From positions 1 through 64,000 of the forward strand of contig PMDS01000032.1 in NCBI GenBank assembly GCA_003155655.1: a DNA stretch of 64,000 nt, given 5' to 3'. Positions 62,365 through 64,000 of this stretch are shown here, in pieces. The first letter of the stretch is position 1. Every line of letters begins with the position of its first letter. The notes beneath the pieces are model-generated. The model was given only the letters and a program-made list of their open reading frames with translations. It was not told the DNA's origin and did not search any database. A program made the translations under genes and the position numbers. This DNA is from Melioribacter sp. Its GTDB lineage: Bacteria; Bacteroidota; Ignavibacteria; Ignavibacteriales; Melioribacteraceae.

Positions 62365-63552
62365 TCAATGAGTGGACTCATTGTTTTTTTTAATATCAAC
62401 CACAATCATTTTTTTCCGCAAGTCGGATAGAAAATTATTTTCAATTATTTCATTGATCTTTGAGTCTCCGAATCCGTAACCGATTACAATTAACACTTGG
62501 GAGTTTATCAGATTATTTACAAAATGATTAATAATTGGTTTGTAGTAAACTTGCCGATAATAGTTCAATATTTTTGTTAATGTACCAGAAAGAAAATCTG
62601 GATATACTTCTGTATGACCTCTGTAATATTCTAGTTTACCTTTATCGTTTTTTATTTCTTTGAAGAGTTCATGATTTGAAATACCGTAAAGCAATTTGAT
62701 TGTTGTATATTCTTTATTCTCGTAGTTGAAAACATATTGATCAATGCTGCCGTGTAATTTGTATAAACAAAATTGACGTGAAAATTCATTTGTAAATTTT
62801 CGGAGTCTAACTGTATAATGTGCTACAGGTTCCTCAATATCATAATTATTTATTTTTTTATATAAAGTATGATAGCCGTAAAATGGAGAACCATATTCTT
62901 CAAATCCATCTGATAATTTATTACCAAGTGTTTCTGTGTGTGCAAATCTTTCCATCAGCAAATCATGGTTAAGCGAATGAATATGGACTTTATATTTATT
63001 TCCTAGACCATCTAACAATTCAAGAAATTCTGAATAGTTCCTTTGATATGGTCTAACCAAGGAAACTGGTTCAGGCCATTTGATTGAAAGAAGACTTGCC
63101 AATAACTGGCTGAAGGTATCATGAAAATTCAATAAGAAATTGTAATGGTCATATTCTTGTCCAGATTCTTTTCTGAAATCATCAAAAAACTTTTTGATTT
63201 TATCACTCAACTTGTCTGTTCGTCTCAACTCACAATAGAAATCGTAGAATTTTTCGTAATTGAATACTTCGCCAGCGATTATTTCATTATTATAAAACTC
63301 TAAGAATCTTTGAACAAAAAGTTTTTGTTCTTCTTTTGACCAAGAGTTCGGATCATCTTGCCCATTTAAAAACCATGCGCTACCACTTGTGTGAATATGA
63401 ATTGCGTTTTGATTGATTGCTTTAAGACAATTATTGATTTGTGTGGTTGGCGGATAACCATCAGGGATAGAAAAACCAGAACCTAAAAGAAAAGAGACGT
63501 GTTGAACTTTTGAAGTTCTAAGAAGTTTATTGAATAATTGAGACATAATCAT
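62365..63552 (-). CDS. SIR2-like domain protein, probable defence effector
   Basis: The 395-residue protein has the SIR2_2-type NAD fold: FLLGSGFSIPDGYPP (residues 21-35), the active-site variant SLNHDLL with Asn195, KLHGS with His267, and the C-terminal GYGFGDSKINEII near 360. Between the first motif and the active site lies a helical insertion of about 150 residues. It has no membrane segment. NAD hydrolysis or deacylation are both possible from the fold; stand-alone bacterial members are often found in defence loci. It is read away from the repeat block at 63611. Confidence 0.82.
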   Translation of the reverse strand: MIMSQLFNKLLRTSKVQHVSFLLGSGFSIPDGYPPTTQINNCLKAINQNAIHIHTSGSAWFLNGQDDPNSWSKEEQKLFVQRFLEFYNNEIIAGEVFNYEKFYDFYCELRRTDKLSDKIKKFFDDFRKESGQEYDHYNFLLNFHDTFSQLLASLLSIKWPEPVSLVRPYQRNYSEFLELLDGLGNKYKVHIHSLNHDLLMERFAHTETLGNKLSDGFEEYGSPFYGYHTLYKKINNYDIEEPVAHYTVRLRKFTNEFSRQFCLYKLHGSIDQYVFNYENKEYTTIKLLYGISNHELFKEIKNDKGKLEYYRGHTEVYPDFLSGTLTKILNYYRQVYYKPIINHFVNNLINSQVLIVIGYGFGDSKINEIIENNFLSDLRKKMIVVDIKKNNESTH

Positions 63553-63610
63553 AATTCAAATTAATCCTCCATCTTCGCTTCTGCCGGGAAAGTTGCTCTT
63601 ATTTCATAAG

Positions 63611-63817
63611 TTTGGTATTAATATTGTCAAAGAAACTTTTGAAAGCAAATCACAATCCAGAAGAAAGGAGAAAGTAGTAAGTAGTAGTTGGTTATAATGT
63701 TGTCAAAGATACATTTGAAAGAAAACAACAACTCTTAGATTAAGATTATGATTAAGAGTAAGATTAAGATTAAAAAGTAAGTTGGTTTAAATATTGTGAA
63801 AGAAACTTTTGACAACC
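63611..63817. repeat. Three imperfect direct repeats upstream of the SIR2 gene
   Basis: Copies of about 37 bases begin near 63611, 63687 and 63781. They share GTTGGTTTAATATTGT-type sequence followed by AAAGAAACTTTTGA (some bases vary). Spacers of about 40-57 bases are low-complexity TAGTAG and TTAAGA runs. Copies diverge at about one in six positions. Confidence 0.7.
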
Positions 63818-64000
63818 TTACCTATTCCAATTTGAATAAACTGAAGAGGACAAACAAATTATAAATTTAACCCAAGCATGATTTTTGAAAAATTCAGAAT
63901 AATCTTAAAAAAAAGTTTTACATATTTGTTAGGAGCATAGAGGCAGTACTGGATACAATTGAAGTTTTTACTTGGATGTTAAGAGGAAGAAAGTGGATGG
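63818..64000. other. Right window end, no supported gene
   Basis: AT-rich sequence after the repeat block. No start with a credible reading frame of gene size is visible before the window ends. A gene could begin to the right. Confidence 0.5.

Noticed and set aside
63611-63817. Possible CRISPR array
   Set aside because: Repeats differ from each other, spacing is uneven, the spacers are low-complexity, and no cas gene is in the window.

Overview
The window is a low-GC chromosomal segment from a Gram-negative bacterium of the Bacteroidetes/Chlorobi/Ignavibacteria type, with Ignavibacteriales the best guess. Supporting signs are many lipoprotein and Tat leaders, several orphan sensor kinases, a BlaI/M56 pair, DUF4097 proteins behind ECF sigma factors, a tRNA promoter that fits the Bacteroidetes -33/-7 pattern, and dispersed GAATTGA-type repeats. 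The assignment is inference; no rRNA gene is present.

Layout. 1-8.2 kb: unrelated single genes (a small unknown protein, YitT-type membrane protein, beta-propeller lipoprotein, O-methyltransferase, GNAT, PAS histidine kinase, AI-2E-family permease). 8.3-12.4 kb: information processing (rnpB RNA, recJ, yebC, ruvC, ruvA). 12.4-14.9 kb: BlaI repressor with an M56 membrane peptidase and a clear operator dyad. 15.1-20.6 kb: two convergent ECF sigma modules. The plus-strand one carries a HEAT-repeat anti-sigma candidate and two repetitive DUF4097 proteins. The minus-strand one has a zinc-finger anti-sigma and an AlkA-like glycosylase. 20.6-26.7 kb: a cNMP/GAF/kinase-like protein without its phospho-histidine, miaA, a glycosyltransferase whose 3' end was invaded by repeats, and prfA.

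26.9-44.6 kb is a long minus-strand surface-glycan locus. Read in transcription order it holds a polyprenyl-phosphate-type glycosyltransferase, an epimerase, a GT4, a YfhO protein, a Wzx flippase, a GT2, a DUF115-like protein, a methyltransferase, and then the complete CMP-pseudaminic acid pathway (pseB, pseC, a pseG-pseH fusion, pseI, pseF). A Tat-exported glycosylasparaginase ends it. A frameshifted four-helix-bundle (S23-type) gene has run in frame into pseC. No flagellar genes are seen, so the sugar probably decorates a surface polysaccharide or glycoprotein.

44.8-50.7 kb: two small Cys-rich proteins, a BtuF-like lipoprotein, an APC permease, tRNA-Lys(CTT) flanked by decayed tRNA fragments, and a TPR histidine kinase. 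50.7-64 kb is accessory in character. A 1290-residue SIR2 protein and a 395-residue SIR2 protein (the latter next to a DUF3800 protein) look like defence effectors. Between them lies an AmmeMemoRadiSam locus with unusual export signals: the radical SAM enzyme has a Tat leader and a CxxCH motif, Memo and AMMECR1 are fused in one lipoprotein, and a polytopic spermidine-synthase-like protein follows. The most promising new biology is this apparently extracytoplasmic AmmeMemoRadiSam module, followed by the two SIR2 genes.
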